DNA of 17,591 nt, taken from NCBI GenBank assembly GCA_019633425.1, contig WSUB01000354.1, forward strand, positions 1-17,591, given 5' to 3'. The notes beneath the pieces are model-generated. The model was not told where the DNA came from, did not search any database, and saw nothing but the letters and a program-made list of their open reading frames with translations. This document shows positions 13,725-17,591 of this stretch, one piece after another. The first letter of the stretch is position 1; each line of letters begins with the position of its first letter. Position numbers and translations under genes: made by a program. Source of the stretch: Tulasnella sp. 424 (lineage: Eukaryota; Basidiomycota; Agaricomycetes; Cantharellales; Tulasnellaceae).

Positions 13725-13997
13725 TGTGTGCTATTGCTAATGAATTCCCCGACACGAGAATTTATGACTTGAGATTAAAACGCCCAAAGGGAGTCTATAT
13801 TCACTCGCATCAATAATTTCTTCACGCCCGTGACATAATTCAAGAGATTTCGAGAGTCACTTCAGGTCTCGAGAAATATCTTTGCACATGATCGAAAAGT
13901 CAAATGGCGAGACCATTGTATATTCGTACATACAAGCGGCACTTCGCAACCCTGTACCAGACTAAAGCACAGGCCATGGAGCCACTTCGGAAGAAAT

Positions 13998-15365
<1,368 letters not shown>

Positions 15366-15722
15366 TTTAAGTAGTTTGCGCCATTCGCGTTCCTCGCCTA
15401 GCTCTGGCCCACGGAACAGATTGAGACAATGAGAAGCATTGTAGATGCTTCCAAATTGCGTACGGCTCCAGCTCGGCGCGCGTTCGAACGGGCTGAGAAC
15501 CACCCCATTCGGCTTGGCAATCGGCCGGCTGTCCGACTCGCTCCCTTCAGCTTTCGTATCAGTTTCACCTCAATGGAGGAATCGGACTATCACTGAATCA
15601 AGGAAATGAGCCGTATTGTAACTCGCCGATCAGTGCCTTATATGCTCAATCGCCCTGAGTTGCCTTCCATTCTCGTCGAGGCCCTCTGACGAAGGGTGCC
15701 CAGCCTTTCGACGAGAATCTTC

Positions 15723-15995
15723 CTAGCTACCTTCATATTCACGACCCATTTGGCTCGAGCGGTTTCTGAATACTGCGACGACGATGCCAAGAGTCTTGGC
15801 GACATATTGGACCGGCTGACACGCGTCGTCGACGGCGAACCTCGGCGACTTGGCGGTCATTTCACTGCGGACCGACCACCATTCCCTGATCCGTCTCAGA
15901 GATCGCTCAAAGTCTACGTCCTGTGCAGAATTCGGTACTGTCAGAGGACCATGCTTATCCTTGAATGTGCAAGGGAGCGGCCGACTCGTAACCAA
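15723..15995 (-). pseudogene. decayed frame of unknown identity (PLPCTFKDKH), unit 4
   Basis: An open minus-strand frame reads SRPLPCTFKDKHGPLTV, then SAQDVDFERSLRRIREWWSV, then KSPRFAVDDACQPVQYVAK. Compared with unit 2 the changes are often conservative (Glu/Asp, Lys/Arg, Ile/Val). There is no clear start, signal peptide or known domain. The opposite strand is also open (15696-16001), so frame choice rests on the cross-unit comparison. Confidence 0.35.
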
Positions 15996-16164
15996 GCGTG
16001 AGTTCTGAAGGAAGCGAGATAATCATTTGGGCATTTCCGCAACAGTCCCGATATTACTTGAAATGAAGAGATTCGGCAATGACCTACACGCAAGTACCTA
16101 GAGGTGATGGAAGGCCTTGCTAATTTTAAATCTCGTATGTATAGCACAGTCATTGGTCGAGTGA

Positions 16165-16325
16165 GCTCGCTTAGCTTCTGAGGTCGACGCGGGCGGGCCA
16201 CTGTGCTCGTGTTGTTCACGCTCGCACCCTGGTCTATAATTCAACACCCATGCATTCCTCTCCATTTCATAGCTTAACCTATTGGCCACATGGCCTCTAA
16301 GCCGACGCAGAAGAGGGCAAGTATT
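16165..16325 (-). pseudogene. thymidylate kinase relic D (3' remnant) at the array edge
   Basis: This is assigned by homology to the last part of relics B and C; the minus strand reads REQHEHSGPPASTSEAK where relic C reads VEQHEHRQRPVSTSES. It lacks all diagnostic kinase exons. The kinase identity is therefore indirect. Confidence 0.35.
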
Positions 16326-17136
16326 GTCGTGATGAGATGGGGGATGACGTGTGGGACGAGGACGTTCTCGACGAGATCAGCCGGTTCATTCGCACTTCCC
16401 CCTTATGTTCTTTCTCTTCCCAAACCGGAGGAGAGTGATCGCTTCCGTTTTCGGCGCTGTCGACGACCTCGTCCCAGACCCCACCTGTGTCGAGTCATCT
16501 GCGCAACCCACATGTGCCGGCGGGTAGTACTTCGTAAAGCTCGGATGTTTTCTGTCCCAGAGATTCGGGCCCGGGCCGGTGACCAACACTTTCTTGGCGC
16601 AGTGGGGTAAATACTCCCACGGTTGGGGTAGGTGGTATCTCACCCTTTTCTCCCCTCGTTATCCGGGATGTCCGCTGTAGGTCCCCCTGACCTCTCCAGT
16701 GGCTGGAAGCTCTAGCGTCTCGAGCCAAGTGAGTGAGCGAGAGGAGAGCTAAGTATGACTGCCGATGCTAGCGGGACGATGGGCGCATCTGCGCCGAAAG
16801 GGATGAGGGTCCTTCGAAAGGCCCACCCCCGCCCTCATCAACCCGACCCTGCAGCGTTGACTTTAATACTAATACCAATTCCACCACGACCTGCAACGGC
16901 AGCAGCAGCAATGTCCCCTGCACCAGCTTCACAAGTAACCCAAACGCCTCCTCCATCACCCTCGCCTTTGCTCAAACCCATCCCAGATGTCGAAGAGATG
17001 AAATTGCCCATTCATAAATCCATCACCCAATCAGTTGGACGACGATTTCCTTTTCGGAGACGGGTTCGGTGGGGATGGGAAGTACGGTGGTGCTGGGCTA
17101 GGTTGGCTCGGTTGGGTGGTCGAGGAGGAAGAGGAA

Positions 17137-17177
17137 CTGATAACAACGAACCTACCACCCTCACAAGTTGTTATCAG
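17137..17177. repeat. perfect 11-bp inverted repeat
   Basis: CTGATAACAAC (17137-17147) and GTTGTTATCAG (17167-17177) are exact inverted repeats with a 19-nt loop. It lies inside the third coding-like fragment of the right flank. Confidence 0.65.
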
Positions 17178-17418
17178 TCTGACACCGGGAGACTAGAAGA
17201 GGAACCAGAGTGGGTGAGGGATGAGATTCCGTTTGGGAGGAGGGGAGGGAGGCTGGTGTTCAGTTTGTTGGTGGGAAGGGTGACATACGTTTTCTCTTTC
17301 CTTTTTGACTTGAAGGTCGTGCAAGTGTTTGCTGACCGGGATTCTTTGTTCTGGATGGTTGGACCTCAGCGTCCCTGTCGCCATCATCTCAAGCGTCTCC
17401 GAACCTTCTGGGCCCATA

Positions 17419-17496
17419 ACCTGTTAGAAGAGAGTGCTCAGTGATATTGCAATCGACTACTGTATATTATATAAGCACCTGTTAGAAGAGAGTGCT
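17419..17496. repeat. 20-bp exact direct repeat
   Basis: ACCTGTTAGAAGAGAGTGCT occurs at 17419-17438 and again at 17477-17496. A/T-rich sequence (TGTATATTATATAAG) lies between them. Confidence 0.8.
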
Positions 17497-17577
17497 ACGA
17501 TACAGAGAGCGGGCCAGGACAGGTGCGAGAAGGAAAGAACAGGAAGGGGGCATACCTCAGTGATATTGCAATCGACT
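17437..17577. repeat. 22-bp exact direct repeat
   Basis: The 22 bases starting CTCAGTGATATTGC and ending ATCGACT occur at 17437-17458 and 17556-17577. The first copy overlaps the end of the 20-bp repeat by two bases. Confidence 0.8.
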
Positions 17578-17584
17578 GAGGTAT
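17552..17584. repeat. perfect 10-bp inverted repeat at the right edge
   Basis: ATACCTCAGT (17552-17561) and ACTGAGGTAT (17575-17584) are exact inverted repeats around a 13-nt loop that holds the palindrome ATTGCAAT. The earlier direct-repeat copy at 17437 lacks the outer bases of this dyad. Confidence 0.75.
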
Positions 17585-17591
17585 CCGTACA

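Larger units (their letters stand above)
16326..17591. other. unique right flank with coding-like fragments, no identified gene
   Basis: There is no homology to the array. A plus-strand frame from an ATG at 16337 gives 33 codons (MGDDVWDEDVLDEISRF, then on to a stop at 16436-16438). A second frame around 16820-17010 is Ser/Thr/Asn-rich (STTTCNGSSSNVPCTSFTSN). A third, 17002-17196, reads QLDDDFLFGDGFGGDGKYGG and ends EEEEELITTNLPPSQ before ISLTPGD and a stop. These look like exons or remnants of one or more plus-strand genes, but I cannot join them with convincing splice sites. The longest single plus-strand frame, 16755-17444, is a Pro/Arg-rich frame that competes with the second and third fragments. 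Confidence 0.3.

Noticed and set aside
16755..17444. 229-codon plus-strand frame as a real gene
   Set aside because: It is Pro- then Arg/Trp-rich and low in complexity, and other frames over the same bases look more protein-like. There is no signal or domain.

Overview
The window looks like nuclear DNA of a filamentous fungus, most likely an agaricomycete basidiomycete. The genes carry short GT-AG introns of 59-71 nt with CTAAT or CTGAC branch sites, and they encode a secreted GH11 endo-xylanase with a C-terminal fungal CBM1 cellulose-binding module. The lineage is an inference from gene type and intron style; nothing here identifies a species.

The layout is an amplified xylanase array. Five copies are present. 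Copy 0 (minus strand, 1-170) is cut by the window edge. Copy 1 (plus, 5044-6023) is inverted relative to the rest. Copies 2, 3 and 4 (minus; 7143-8127, 10573-11572, 13998-15001) are head-to-tail with a period of about 3.43 kb. Copies 0 and 1 are head-to-head and copies 1 and 2 are tail-to-tail. The four complete copies share one three-exon structure: exon 1 of 269 nt, a 71-nt intron in phase 2, a long exon 2, a 59-60-nt intron in phase 0, and a last exon that encodes the CBM1 exactly. All four are open and keep both catalytic glutamates, so they look functional. They differ mainly in the Thr/Gly/Pro linker and in the CBM1.

Each unit also carries decayed passenger DNA between xylanase genes. 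The clearest passenger is a thymidylate kinase (dTMP kinase) pseudogene, recognisable from its P-loop exon, its second exon ending in an FSANRWE-type motif, and a GLPxxDLVLF-type motif. It has stops, frameshifts and a P-loop Gly-to-Arg change. A second conserved frame (PLPCTFKDKH) of unknown identity is also decayed. The contrast between intact xylanases and ruined neighbours suggests selection, or gene conversion, acting on the xylanases alone.

Flanks and insertions: 4052-4664 is extra DNA in unit 1 relative to units 2-4. Part of it recurs in inverted orientation beside copy 0 (about 538-1245). Inside that second occurrence sits a 404-bp MITE-like element (561-964) with 15-bp terminal inverted repeats and a 4-bp ACTT duplication; the other occurrence serves as its empty site. 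The stretch 1260-2550 holds no gene I can support. The array ends near 16325. The last 1.27 kb is unique sequence with coding-like fragments, exact direct repeats and inverted repeats, but no gene I can name.
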